A stretch of DNA of 64,000 nucleotides from Pseudomonas sp. MWU15-20650 (GTDB lineage: Bacteria; Pseudomonadota; Gammaproteobacteria; Pseudomonadales; Pseudomonadaceae). Below the pieces are notes generated by a model. That model was not told where the DNA came from and did not search any database. It saw only the letters and a program-made list of their open reading frames with translations. A program made the position numbers and the translations under genes. Numbering within the stretch: the first letter of the stretch is position 1; each line of letters starts with the position of its first letter. Where the stretch lies: assembly GCF_023242475.1 (NCBI RefSeq), contig NZ_JALJFG010000019.1, positions 37,337-101,336 of the forward strand, in the 5' to 3' direction. Below are positions 47,490 to 55,859 of the stretch, piece by piece.

Positions 47490-48150
47490 GTTTTTGGGTC
47501 GCTTTCGAAATTGTGGAAAACAAATCCAGCCTGCCTCCAAGGCGCGACATATAGCCGCCGCAAATCCCTGTTTTGTCACAGTTTTGACTTGTCCCCAACC
47601 GCTGTGGAACCGGCTGTGGGTAACGTGGGAGTAGCTGGCTGAACGTCAATAACTACGTGGCTTTCAGCGGGGTGGTTGTTTTTTGATCAGCAGGTTTTCA
47701 GTGGCCGACCGAGCACTTTGTCAACCTGTTTAAAGACACAGGTATATGACTGAAATATGTCTCGCCAGCCTGTGGATAAGTCTGTGACTAAACTCTGGAA
47801 AGAGTCCCGCAGAGGCCGGAATGATTGGCTTGTAGCCATCGTTCTGGTTTTCCGCTCGTCGAAGGGCCTACATACGCTCCAGCTGGGGTCAAGCAAAAAA
47901 CTTTATAAAACCGCCTGTAGCCCTTGTGTATAGCGGCCTGAGGCATTTTGCACTTGCCCCCAAAGACTGTGGGCGCAGCTGTGGATAACCTGCGCGCATA
48001 TAGCTGCAAGCCACGGTTCATAAGGCTTTGCTCGTCATGGTTAAAAAATGACCACTCATAGGCGGGGTTGTGCGCATAGCGGTTGCCGCCATCGCGGCGT
48101 AAGGGCATTCTGCTGGCTGTTTTTTTCCCGATGCCCGCAAGGAGAACACC
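47490..48150. other. Long non-coding stretch with DnaA-box-like sites
   Basis: No convincing gene is present on either strand. TGTGGATAA, the complement of the DnaA box TTATCCACA, occurs exactly at 47771-47779 and 47980-47988. One-mismatch versions are TGTGGGTAA at 47615-47623 and TGTGTATAG at 47925-47933. AT-rich runs (AAAAAACTTTATAAAA near 47895) and a CCTGT/ACAGG hairpin at 47725-47742 lie between. It is not oriC, since dnaA, dnaN, gidA and rpmH are all absent. The last part should hold the promoter of the SDR gene. Confidence 0.5.
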
Positions 48151-48915
48151 ATGTCCGACACGCTGTTTATTACTGGCGCAACCTCCGGTTTCGGCGAAGC
48201 CTGCGCCCGTCGTTTTGCCGAGGCCGGCTGGAAACTGGTGCTCACTGGCCGTCGCGCCGACCGCTTGAACGCCCTGGTCGAAGAACTTTCCAAGCAGACC
48301 CAAGTGCATGGCCTGGTGGTCGATGTGCGGGACCGCAAGGGCATGGAGGACGCCATCGCCAACCTGCCGCCGTCATTCGCCAAGCTGCGCGGGCTGATCA
48401 ACAACGCCGGCCTGGCCGTGGGGACTGACCCTGCGCCCAAGTGCAACCTCGACGACTGGGAAACCATGGTCGACACCAATATCAAAGGCTTGCTGACCAC
48501 CACTAACCTGCTGTTGCCGCGCCTGATCGCCTACGGCCGTGGCGCCGGGATCATCAACCTGGGCTCCATCGCCGGTAACTACCCGTACCCGGGCAGCCAT
48601 GTGTATGGCGGTTCCAAGGCGTTCGTGAAGCAGTTTTCGCTGAACCTGCGGTGCGACCTGCAAGGCACCGGCGTACGGGTGACCAACATCGAACCGGGCC
48701 TGTGCGAGAGCGAGTTCTCGCTGGTGCGCTTCGGCGGTGACCAGGCGCGCTACGACGCCACCTATGCGGGGGCCGAGCCGATCCAGCCGCAGGACATCGC
48801 CGACACCATCTTCTGGGTGCTGAACACTCCGGCGCACGTCAACATCAACCGTCTGGAGCTGATGCCCGTAAGCCAGACCTGGGCTGGGTTTGCGATTGAG
48901 CGTGGGGCCAAGTAA
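48151..48915 (+). CDS. Short-chain dehydrogenase, YdfG-like
   Basis: 254 residues, start behind AAGGAG. The NAD(P)-binding fold has TGATSGFG at the start and a NNAG motif in LINNAGLAVG; RR after the second strand (LTGRRADR) favours NADPH. The catalytic Ser is in NLGSIAGNYPYPG and Tyr/Lys in YGGSKAFVKQ. The YPYPGSHVYGGSKAFV block resembles E. coli YdfG, a 3-hydroxy acid (L-allo-threonine) dehydrogenase. Single gene with its own promoter; exact substrate not certain. Confidence 0.85.
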   Translation: MSDTLFITGATSGFGEACARRFAEAGWKLVLTGRRADRLNALVEELSKQTQVHGLVVDVRDRKGMEDAIANLPPSFAKLRGLINNAGLAVGTDPAPKCNLDDWETMVDTNIKGLLTTTNLLLPRLIAYGRGAGIINLGSIAGNYPYPGSHVYGGSKAFVKQFSLNLRCDLQGTGVRVTNIEPGLCESEFSLVRFGGDQARYDATYAGAEPIQPQDIADTIFWVLNTPAHVNINRLELMPVSQTWAGFAIERGAK

Positions 48916-48931
48916 GGCTTTAGACCGCGTC

Positions 48932-49032
48932 GCCGCCATCGAGGGCAAGCCCTCTCCCCTATTTGATTGCGTTCACAGGTTTTGATGTGTGAACCCGATC
49001 AGATGTGAAGGGGGCTGGCTCCCGATGGCGGC
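48932..49032. repeat. Degenerate REPIN
   Basis: GCCGCCATCGAGGGCAAGCC and the inverted GGCTGGCTCCCGATGGCGGC flank about 55 bases. The REP cores have several changes while the outer CGCCATCG/CGATGGCG arms remain perfect. Confidence 0.65.
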
Positions 49033-49119
49033 AAATCGGCCAAAACAGGACATAAGGTACACTCCACGCCTGAAAACCCCTCCGCACTCTGCGGTTCAAA
49101 GGTTTTGACGGGAGGAAAT

Positions 49120-50025
49120 GTGAGTAACCGAGGTGAGCAGGCACTGCTCAAACAATCGACCATCCTGATGTTCGCTGTCGCGATCGCCGGGATTGTCACG
49201 GGTGTGATATCTGGCGCCCAATCGATTTTATTCGACGGCTTTTTCTCGCTGATCGCCACCGCCATCAAGGTGTTGATGCTGATCACGGCCAAGCTGATCG
49301 CCAAGAAAAGCAACGAACGCTTCCAGTTTGGCTACTGGCACCTGGAGCCGATGGTGTTGTTGATCGAAGGCAGCTTCCTGCTGCTGATCGCTATCTACGC
49401 GTTCCTCAACGGTGTGTTCGGCATTATCAACGGCGGGCGCGAGATTGAGCTGGGCCTGGTGATCATTTATGCGGCGGTGTTTACCGTCGTGGAGTTCGCC
49501 TACTTCTTCTATGTGCGCTACCGCAATCGCCAACTGAAGTCATCGCTGATCCAGTTCGACAACATCAGCTGGCTGGTGGACGCCATGCTGTCGGTGGGCT
49601 TGCTGATCAGTTTTCTTGCCGCGTTGCTGCTCAAGTCCCAGGGCTATGGCGAGTGGGCGGTGTATGTCGACCCGTTGATCCTGATCCTGTTGGCCCTGAG
49701 CATGCTCGCACCGGCGTTCAAGATTCTGCGCCCGGCGTTGCGCGACGTGCTGGGGATTGCCCCGGATCATTTGGACGACAAAGTGCGCGAAGTGATGGAC
49801 GCGGCCCAGGCCAAGCATGGTTTCGACGACTACATCTCCTATGTGCAAAAGCACGGTCGGGCGCGGTTTATCGAGATTCATGTGGTGTTGCCGGCGGATT
49901 ACCCGGTGGATAAGGTTGCGACCCTCGACGCCCTGCGCGAAGAGATATCCACAGGGCTTGGCACGCCGGATGCGGCGCGCTGGCTGACGATCAGCTTTAC
50001 CGGCGATCGCAAGTGGATTGCGTGA
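49120..50025 (+). CDS. Cation diffusion facilitator-family protein with altered metal site
   Basis: 301 residues. GTG at 49120 is used because GGAGG lies just upstream; a TTG five codons earlier is less likely. Six membrane spans and a C-terminal cytoplasmic domain (residues 215-300) fit the CDF family, which exchanges Zn2+/Co2+/Fe2+ for protons. By eye alignment to YiiP, TM2 reads FDGFFS where D-x3-D is expected and TM5 reads SWLVD where H-x3-D is expected. Two of four transport-site ligands are thus serine. It may move a different ion or belong to a separate subfamily. Confidence 0.78.
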   Translation: MSNRGEQALLKQSTILMFAVAIAGIVTGVISGAQSILFDGFFSLIATAIKVLMLITAKLIAKKSNERFQFGYWHLEPMVLLIEGSFLLLIAIYAFLNGVFGIINGGREIELGLVIIYAAVFTVVEFAYFFYVRYRNRQLKSSLIQFDNISWLVDAMLSVGLLISFLAALLLKSQGYGEWAVYVDPLILILLALSMLAPAFKILRPALRDVLGIAPDHLDDKVREVMDAAQAKHGFDDYISYVQKHGRARFIEIHVVLPADYPVDKVATLDALREEISTGLGTPDAARWLTISFTGDRKWIA

Positions 50026-50046
50026 GGTCAGTTAGACCGAGGTGAA

Positions 50047-50137
50047 GCCTTCGCGAGCAAGCCCGCTCCCACATTTAACCGCGTCTTACCTTTGGAATGC
50101 GGTCGAATGTGGGAGCGGGCTTGCTCGCGAAGAGGCC
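50047..50137. repeat. REPIN of the GAGCGGGCTTGCTCGCGAA subfamily
   Basis: CTTCGCGAGCAAGCCCGCTC and the inverted GAGCGGGCTTGCTCGCGAAG enclose about 45 bases. The core differs from the GGGGGCTTGCCCCC type found elsewhere, so two REP subfamilies coexist. It lies between convergent genes. Confidence 0.85.
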
Positions 50138-50144
50138 CAGCAGG

Positions 50145-51266
50145 TCAGCCCAGATGCTGGACCAAACCCTGATAGCAAGTCGCTAAATGATAAGGCGTAG
50201 TCGAAGGCATATCCCGCCGGCTCACCTTACCCTCGGCATCCAGGCATTCATGCCAACCCTTGGCATGCAAAAAGCGCTGTTGCAGCGCCTGCAACTGACG
50301 CTGCAGCACTGCTTCGCTACCTGGCCGCAAGGTCAGCGCCCGCAGGTACTCCGCCTGCGCCCAGATCCGTTGGGTGCCGTCGCGCACCGTGCCATCCAGC
50401 GCGAGCATGCCGCTGACCGCACCGCTTAACTTATCCACACCCTTTTGTTCGGCATAGGCAAACGCCCGCGTCAGCGACGCATGCAGCGGGGTGCCGCGCA
50501 GTATTTCCGATGACTCCAGCAAAAAGAACCATTCGAACTGGTGCCCCGGCTCAAACCAGTTATCCACAGCACCCAGTGGTTTTTCCATCATCACCCCGTG
50601 CTGACGGTCGATGAAGCGTTTTTGCATCGCGGTGGCCAAGTCCAGCAGCGCATCCTGAGTGATGGCGTCGTCACGCACCGCCAGCGTGGCGAGGAAACCT
50701 TCGGCGAGGTGCATCAGCGGGTTTTGCAGCGGGCCGGACTTGAGGGAAGACCAGTTGCGTTCCAAGACCGCTTCGTACAGGCCGTCGCCGGTGGCGAAAC
50801 GTTCGGCGACCACTGCCAGGGCCGCATCGAGCACCGACTCCACCAGAGGCTCACGCACCTTGGCCCAGTAATGGGCACAGGCAAAGATGATGAAGGCGTG
50901 GGTGTAGAGGTCTTTGCGCTTGTCCAGCGGCTTGCCGGCCGCGTCGATGCTGTAGAACCAGCCACCGTGCTCGGCATCATGGAAATGCCGTTGCAAGGAA
51001 CGGAACAGCGCCGCCGCACGTTCTTCGGCGAAGGCCGCACCGGGTGCTCCGATCAGGCTGGCAAACAGGTACAGCTGCCGGGCGCAGGCCATGGCGCGGT
51101 AACGTTGTGGGGGCAGTGGCTGGTGATCGGCGTCCAGCGCCTCGTAGGGCAGTGCCAAGTCGGCGTTCCAGCCTGGGCCCTGCCATAGCGGCACGATCAG
51201 GTCATGGAAGTGCGTGAGCACGGCATTCAACGAAGGTTGGGGGGCAGAACTTGGAGCGATGGGCAT
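50145..51266 (-). CDS. AGE-family sugar epimerase/isomerase (mannose isomerase-like)
   Basis: 373 residues forming an expected (alpha/alpha)6 barrel. Members interconvert mannose and fructose, cellobiose epimers or N-acylhexosamines by a histidine-based mechanism. Candidate catalytic histidines are in NPLMHLAEG, FEPGHQFEWFFLLE and TPYHLATCY, the pattern of YihS/mannose isomerase-type members. No clear ribosome site at the ATG. It stands alone, so the natural sugar is not indicated by context. Confidence 0.82.
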   Translation of the reverse strand: MPIAPSSAPQPSLNAVLTHFHDLIVPLWQGPGWNADLALPYEALDADHQPLPPQRYRAMACARQLYLFASLIGAPGAAFAEERAAALFRSLQRHFHDAEHGGWFYSIDAAGKPLDKRKDLYTHAFIIFACAHYWAKVREPLVESVLDAALAVVAERFATGDGLYEAVLERNWSSLKSGPLQNPLMHLAEGFLATLAVRDDAITQDALLDLATAMQKRFIDRQHGVMMEKPLGAVDNWFEPGHQFEWFFLLESSEILRGTPLHASLTRAFAYAEQKGVDKLSGAVSGMLALDGTVRDGTQRIWAQAEYLRALTLRPGSEAVLQRQLQALQQRFLHAKGWHECLDAEGKVSRRDMPSTTPYHLATCYQGLVQHLG

Positions 51267-51339
51267 CGGCTGGCGTCGTCACGGCAGGGGTGTAGGCGCG
51301 CATGGTAGCAGGCTTGGGAACGGCGGTGTCTGTGCCACC

Positions 51340-51414
51340 GCTATCGCGGGCAAGCTCACTCCCACATTTTGATCTGTGAACACAGTCAAATGTGGGAGGG
51401 GGCTTGCCCCCGGA
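51340..51414. repeat. REPIN between hupE and AGE genes
   Basis: CGCTATCGCGGGCAAGCTCA and GAGGGGGCTTGCCCCCGGAT are imperfect inverted arms around CTCCCACATTTTG...AAATGTGGGAG. It sits after hupE/ureJ on the minus strand and upstream of the AGE gene. Confidence 0.75.
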
Positions 51415-51438
51415 TGGACCCCTCGGCAGCGCCGCCAA

Positions 51439-52011
51439 TCAGCCCGCCAGCAACCAGACCCCAGTCGCCGCCGAAGCGACCCCGGCCACTCGCACCAATG
51501 GCGCTGCGGCAACCGGCAGAAAACGCACTACGGCATAGCCGGCGGCATGCAACACAGCGGTCGCAACGACAAACCCGACGGCATACGCCCAAGGATTGGA
51601 CATGTCCGGCAGCTCCAGGCCGTGGGCCACGCCGTGAAACAGCGCAAACAACGCCGTGGCACCCACCGCCACAAACAACGGTGGACGCACCGCCAGCGCC
51701 ACCGCCAGGCCCAGGGCCAGCACCGAGGCGGCTATCCCACTCTCCAGCGCCGGCAGTTGCAGCCCCTCAAAACCCAGCACGCCACCTATCAGCATGGTGC
51801 CGACAAAGGTGCACGGCAGGGCCCAGCGCGCCGCGCCTTTTTGTTGCGCCGCCCACAGGCCGACCGCAACCATGGCCAGCAAGTGGTCGATCCCGCTCAG
51901 CGGGTGGCTGATACCGGCCACCAGGCCATTGTCGCCGTGGCCGGGATGCGCGAAGGCCAGTGCGGGCGCAAGCAGCAGGATGGCGGCGGCGAAGAGTTTT
52001 TTGAGACTCAT
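51439..52011 (-). CDS. ureJ: HupE/UreJ nickel permease
   Basis: 190 residues; start behind AAGGAGT. A signal-like N-terminus ends at ALAFA, then HPGHGD and the family hallmark HPLSGIDHLLAMVAVG, which binds Ni2+ in the first span; another histidine-rich block is LFHGVAHGLE. About six spans. It would supply nickel to urease and is the last gene of the ureE-F-G-J string. Confidence 0.9.
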   Translation of the reverse strand: MSLKKLFAAAILLLAPALAFAHPGHGDNGLVAGISHPLSGIDHLLAMVAVGLWAAQQKGAARWALPCTFVGTMLIGGVLGFEGLQLPALESGIAASVLALGLAVALAVRPPLFVAVGATALFALFHGVAHGLELPDMSNPWAYAVGFVVATAVLHAAGYAVVRFLPVAAAPLVRVAGVASAATGVWLLAG

Positions 52012-52032
52012 GGACAGACTCCTTATGGGGGA

Positions 52033-52647
52033 TCAGGCAGCGGTCAACAGACCCTGGCGTTCGATAAAGGCGACGATCTCATCCAGGCCGACGCCGGTTT
52101 TCTGGTTGCTGAACACAAAGGGTTTGCCATTGCGCATACGCTGGGTGTCGCTGTTCATCAGCTCCAAGGAGGCGCCGACCAGCGGAGCCAGGTCGATCTT
52201 GTTGATCACCAGCAGGTCGGATTTGCAAATACCGGGCCCGCCTTTGCGTGGCAGCTTGTCGCCGGCGGATACATCGATCACGTAGAGGGTCAGGTCCGAC
52301 AGTTCCGGGCTGAAGGTCGCCGACAGGTTGTCGCCGCCGGACTCCACCAGAATCAGGTCCAGGCCGGGAAAACGGCGGTTGAGTTGATCCACCGCTTCCA
52401 GGTTGATCGAAGCGTCTTCGCGAATGGCCGTGTGCGGGCAGCCGCCAGTTTCCACGCCGATGATGCGCTCGGGCGCCAGGGCCTGGTTGCGCACCAGGAA
52501 GTCGGCGTCCTCACGGGTGTAGATGTCGTTGGTGACCACCGCCAGGTTGTAGCGATCGCGCAGGGCGAGGCACAGGGCCAGGGTCAGGGCGGTCTTGCCG
52601 GAGCCCACCGGGCCGCCGATACCGACGCGCAGAGGTTGTGTGTTCAT
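52033..52647 (-). CDS. ureG: Urease accessory GTPase UreG
   Basis: 204 residues from the ATG giving MNTQPLRVGIGGPVGSGKTA; GGAG lies upstream and a start four codons earlier is rejected. UreG is the SIMIBI-class GTPase that delivers nickel to urease through UreF/UreH. P-loop GPVGSGKT, metal-binding CPH in GGCPHTAIRED, and VESGGDNL and NKIDLAP are all present. Confidence 0.96.
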   Translation of the reverse strand: MNTQPLRVGIGGPVGSGKTALTLALCLALRDRYNLAVVTNDIYTREDADFLVRNQALAPERIIGVETGGCPHTAIREDASINLEAVDQLNRRFPGLDLILVESGGDNLSATFSPELSDLTLYVIDVSAGDKLPRKGGPGICKSDLLVINKIDLAPLVGASLELMNSDTQRMRNGKPFVFSNQKTGVGLDEIVAFIERQGLLTAA

Positions 52648-52672
52648 GTGCTTCTCCACAATTTAAGCGCTC

Positions 52673-53347
52673 CTAGGAACGGAACAGGCGGCTGTACTGG
52701 CGTTCATGAGCCATGCACGCCAGGGACAGGCCAAAGGCGGCGCTGCCGATATGTTTGGGGTCGATGCCATCGGCATCCTGCTGGGCTTGTTGCAGCAGCG
52801 GCAGCAGTTCGCTGGTCAGGCGCTGCGCGGCTTGCTGGCCCAGGGGCAGGGTTTTCATCAGCACCGCCAATTGGTTTTCCAGCCAACTCCACAGCCAGGC
52901 GGCGAGGGCGTCGTCGGGGCTGATGTGCCAGGCGCGGGCGGCCAGGGCCCAGCCCAGAGCCAGATGCGGCTCGGTGTGGCTGGCCAGGAAGTCCCGGGCG
53001 GCGGCGTCCAACTCCGGCAAGCCGTTGAGCAGTTGTTGCAGGGAGTAGCCCATCTGCCGGCTCTCCTGATACAGCTCGCGGGTCTCACGACTGGCGCGGT
53101 GTTCATCGCACCGTTGCGCCAACGCCGGCCAGTCTTCGTCAGCCGCCGCGCGGCAATGGGCGAGCAGCCGTGGTGCTTCGAAGCGCGACAGGTTGAGCAT
53201 CAACTGGTCGCTGATCCAGCGCCGGGCACTCGCGGCATCCCTCACGCGGCCATTTTCCACCGCCATCTCCAGGCCCTGGGAATAGCTATAGCCGCCAATC
53301 GGCAATTGCGGACTGGCCAGACGCAACAGCGCCCAGGCTGGGTTCAT
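52673..53347 (-). CDS. ureF: Urease accessory protein UreF
   Basis: 224 residues, all-helical. Typical blocks: LRLASPQLPIGGYSYSQGLE at the N-terminus and SELLPLLQQAQ later. UreF links UreH/UreD-urease with UreG and acts as a fidelity factor during nickel insertion. Its start overlaps ureE by four bases. Confidence 0.95.
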   Translation of the reverse strand: MNPAWALLRLASPQLPIGGYSYSQGLEMAVENGRVRDAASARRWISDQLMLNLSRFEAPRLLAHCRAAADEDWPALAQRCDEHRASRETRELYQESRQMGYSLQQLLNGLPELDAAARDFLASHTEPHLALGWALAARAWHISPDDALAAWLWSWLENQLAVLMKTLPLGQQAAQRLTSELLPLLQQAQQDADGIDPKHIGSAAFGLSLACMAHERQYSRLFRS

Positions 53348-53844
53348 GGGCGCACGCCGAACTGATGCAGCTTGGGCGGGTAATTGAAGTCTTCGTCGCC
53401 ATGTCGCGAATGATGATGGCCACCGCCATAGGCACCGTGCTCCGGTTGGAAGGGCGCCTCGATAGTCTGTGTATCAGCACCTAGCTGTTCGAGCATGGCC
53501 TTGAGCACATAGTCATCCAGCAGGCGCAGCCAGCCGTCGCCGACCTGCAGGGCGACATGGCGATTGCCGAGGTGGTAGGCCGCGCGGGTCAGTTCAAACG
53601 CGTTGCGGCAGGTGACGTGCAGCAACTGTTCAGGGCGGGCACAAACGCGTACGACACGTCCGTCTTCTGCTTGTAGGAATTCGCCATCGTACAGCGGTGG
53701 TTGGCCACGCTCCAAAAACAGGCCGACGTCTTCGCCGTCGGCACTGAAACAGCGCAGGCGGCTTTTGCTGCGGGCTTCGAAATTCAGCAGCAATTCGGCG
53801 GCCCAGAGGGCTTGCGGGGCGATTCGACGGTGGATCACCAGCAT
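53344..53844 (-). CDS. ureE: Urease accessory nickel chaperone UreE
   Basis: 166 residues. The N-terminal peptide-binding domain (LLLNFEARSKSRLRCFSADG) and metal-binding domain (AYHLGNRHVALQVG, the conserved histidine pair) are followed by a histidine-containing tail with GGHHHSRHG. Delivers Ni2+ to UreG. First gene of ureE-F-G-J; urease structural genes ureABC and ureD are not adjacent. Confidence 0.95.
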   Translation of the reverse strand: MLVIHRRIAPQALWAAELLLNFEARSKSRLRCFSADGEDVGLFLERGQPPLYDGEFLQAEDGRVVRVCARPEQLLHVTCRNAFELTRAAYHLGNRHVALQVGDGWLRLLDDYVLKAMLEQLGADTQTIEAPFQPEHGAYGGGHHHSRHGDEDFNYPPKLHQFGVRP

Positions 53845-54186
53845 CAGAGAGCTTCCAGCTATGAGCGATAAGGGGGCGGCCAGAAGAGCTAGAGCAAGGG
53901 GCTTGCCAACCAGGCGTGGCGTGGGAATTACCTGTAGGCAGGCACGGCAATGCTGCTCGGTAGGGCGTCAGCGCTTTTAAAAGTGTTTCAAAATGGTGCG
54001 TGATGGAATTTATAGCACTGGAAAGGGGCGGCCTGCGTGGGGGAGAGCGGTGTTCTGCATGAAATTTCTTTCATCTTTTTCGGGCTTGATTTTTTAGGGA
54101 TTTGTCCTACGTGACTTAAGGACTTGGCGTTCATGACATTGCAGATTGGCGCTTTAAGATCTTGCGCCCGTGTTTAATCACCAGCG
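53845..54186. other. Intergenic region between ureE and the NlpC/P60 gene
   Basis: No gene is supported. It must contain both divergent promoters. One perfect inverted repeat, ATGAAA-TTTC-TTTCAT at 54059-54074, stands out, followed by an AT-rich stretch (CTTGATTTTTTAGGG). Confidence 0.5.
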
Positions 54187-54702
54187 ATGTTTATCATGTT
54201 CAAGTCCTTTACCTGTTGGGTCATTGTCGGCCTGTCTTGTTTTATCTTCCCGGTTTTGGCCACCGTCCAACCCAAGGCGGCATTCGCCTCTTCACTGCAG
54301 GGCGCACAAGCGTCTTCGATTATCGATGTGATAGACCGCGCCCATGAGCTGCTGGGAACGCCTTACAAGTTGGGTGGCGTGTCGGTCGAGCAAGGTTTTG
54401 ATTGCAGCAGTTTCCTGGTCTACCTGTTCAAGACCCAAGCCAACGTCCACCTCCCTCGTACGACAGCGGCGATGCACCGTTCGACGGCGGTGACCATCAA
54501 GCGCACCGCGCTCAAGCCAGGCGATGCGGTCTTTTTCAAAGGGAATGGGCGCGGACAGGTCAGCCATGTCGGCCTCTATATAGGCAAGGGTCAATTTATC
54601 CATTCACCGCGTACCGGCAAGGCCGTGCGCATCGATTCGCTGAGCAACCGCTACTGGAGTAAGCACTACACCACCGCCAAGCGCTTCCACACGGCGGGCT
54701 GA
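54187..54702 (+). CDS. Secreted NlpC/P60 peptidoglycan endopeptidase
   Basis: 171 residues with an N-terminal hydrophobic segment (about 5-30), but no convincing lipobox. The NlpC/P60 domain begins at VIDRAHELLGTPYKLGG. Catalytic Cys is in FDCSSFLVYLF, His in VSHVGLYIG, and a third polar residue in FIHSPRTGK. Members cut D-Glu-mDAP bonds in stem peptides. Start is ATG 54187 or 54196; no ribosome site is clear. It ends five bases from the convergent tetR gene. Confidence 0.88.
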   Translation: MFIMFKSFTCWVIVGLSCFIFPVLATVQPKAAFASSLQGAQASSIIDVIDRAHELLGTPYKLGGVSVEQGFDCSSFLVYLFKTQANVHLPRTTAAMHRSTAVTIKRTALKPGDAVFFKGNGRGQVSHVGLYIGKGQFIHSPRTGKAVRIDSLSNRYWSKHYTTAKRFHTAG

Positions 54703-54707
54703 TCGGG

Positions 54708-55340
54708 TTATTCGGTGCTGCCCAGCCCTTGCCAATGCTTGAGGCCGATAAAGATAAAGCGCAGTTGCTGGGTGATTTTCGCCTGGGGCGTGAGGTGGGC
54801 CGGCAGGGCCTGGGCCGGTGGGTCGATGATGTCGGGCAGGGTCGCGAACACGCTTTTGACGATCAGGTCGGCCATCACGTGCAAACCCTCGGCATCCAGG
54901 TGCTGAAGCTTGGGCATCAGCGTAAGGTCGGCAGCCAAGTCACGGGTGATGTCTTCGCGCAGGGCGCCGATGGCTTGGCGCACGGCCAGGCAACCACCGT
55001 ACTGTTCGCGGGCCAGGAACAGGAACTGCGAGCGATTGGCCGAGACCACATCGAGAAAGATCCGCACAGACGCATCGATGATTCCGCCCATCACGAATTC
55101 GTTATGGCGCACCAGGCGAATAGTGGCGCGGAAGGTCTGGCCGACTTCACTGACCAATACGAGCCCAAGCTGGTCCATGTCGGCAAAATGGCGATAAAAA
55201 CCGGTGGGCACGATCCCGGCCGTCTTGGCCACTTCGCGCAGGCTCAGGCTGCCAAACCCACGGCCACACTCCATCAGATGGCGGGCTGCGTCCATCAAGG
55301 CGAGGCGGGTTTGTTGCTTCTGTTCGGCGCGGGGCAGCAT
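54708..55340 (-). CDS. TetR-family regulator, FabR/DesT-like
   Basis: 210 residues from ATG 55340; a longer frame opens with TTG at 55385. The helix-turn-helix SLSLREVAKTAGIVPTGFYR, with GFGSL before it and RHFADMDQLGLVLV after it, closely follows the FabR/DesT pattern of regulators that control fatty-acid unsaturation. No desaturase gene is adjacent, so a distant target is expected. No ribosome site is obvious at this ATG. Confidence 0.8.
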   Translation of the reverse strand: MLPRAEQKQQTRLALMDAARHLMECGRGFGSLSLREVAKTAGIVPTGFYRHFADMDQLGLVLVSEVGQTFRATIRLVRHNEFVMGGIIDASVRIFLDVVSANRSQFLFLAREQYGGCLAVRQAIGALREDITRDLAADLTLMPKLQHLDAEGLHVMADLIVKSVFATLPDIIDPPAQALPAHLTPQAKITQQLRFIFIGLKHWQGLGSTE

Positions 55341-55444
55341 GAGCGGATGGGCTTTGTCGGCGGGTACAGCGACGCACTCTAGCAAAACCGCTTCGCCGGC
55401 GTCGAACTTGGCGGGGTGTTGCGTGACGCGGTCTATATAAAAGC

Positions 55445-55474
55445 AAAAGCCCGATCGGCAGATCGGGCTTTTTT
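55445..55474 (-). terminator. Terminator of the repeat-protein gene
   Basis: AAAAGCCCGATC-GGCA-GATCGGGCTTTTTT is a perfect stem with A-run and T-run, so it works on either strand. It lies 17 bases downstream of the minus-strand gene stop at 55491. Confidence 0.85.
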
Positions 55475-55490
55475 ATTGGCCACCACGGGC

Positions 55491-55859
55491 TTAGCTCTGT
55501 GCTTGATGCAGTTCTTGCAGACGGTCGGCACCACCTTCAGCAACGCCGTCGGTGTAAGCGCGTTTGTTGGCTTGTTCAGCGCCGCCTTCTACCAGACCTT
55601 TCTCTTGCAGGCGATCATAGCCACCTTCAGCAACGCCCTCGGTGTAGGCACGTTTGTTGGCTTGTTCCGAACCGTTTTCAGTGATGCTGCCATTATAGTC
55701 GGTGTTATTTTTGTCTGAAGCACCGCTGCGAGCCAGGGTCTGGCTGGATTGAACGGCTTGTGCTTTGTTCTGTGGGGTGGCCTGTTCGGCGGCTGGCAGG
55801 GCAAAAGCGCTGGAAGCCAGGACGGATAACAGGACGGTAGCGAGTACTTGGCGTTTCAT
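55491..55859 (-). CDS. Small secreted protein with internal repeats, function unknown
   Basis: 122 residues from the ATG with AAGGAG upstream. A signal peptide (MKRQVLATVLLSVLASSAFA) is followed by a polar Q/S/N-rich stretch and two copies of a repeat: EQANKRAYTEGVAEGGYDRL and EQANKRAYTDGVAEGGADRL, separated by QEKGLVEGGA. The repeat is also conserved at DNA level (55505-55580 versus 55610-55680). Periplasmic or secreted. I do not recognise the family. Confidence 0.75.
   Translation of the reverse strand: MKRQVLATVLLSVLASSAFALPAAEQATPQNKAQAVQSSQTLARSGASDKNNTDYNGSITENGSEQANKRAYTEGVAEGGYDRLQEKGLVEGGAEQANKRAYTDGVAEGGADRLQELHQAQS

Noticed and set aside
47490..48150. Origin of replication
   Set aside because: DnaA-box-like sites are present but the dnaA/dnaN/gidA/rpmH surroundings of Pseudomonas oriC are missing and there is no array of closely spaced boxes beside an AT-rich unwinding region.
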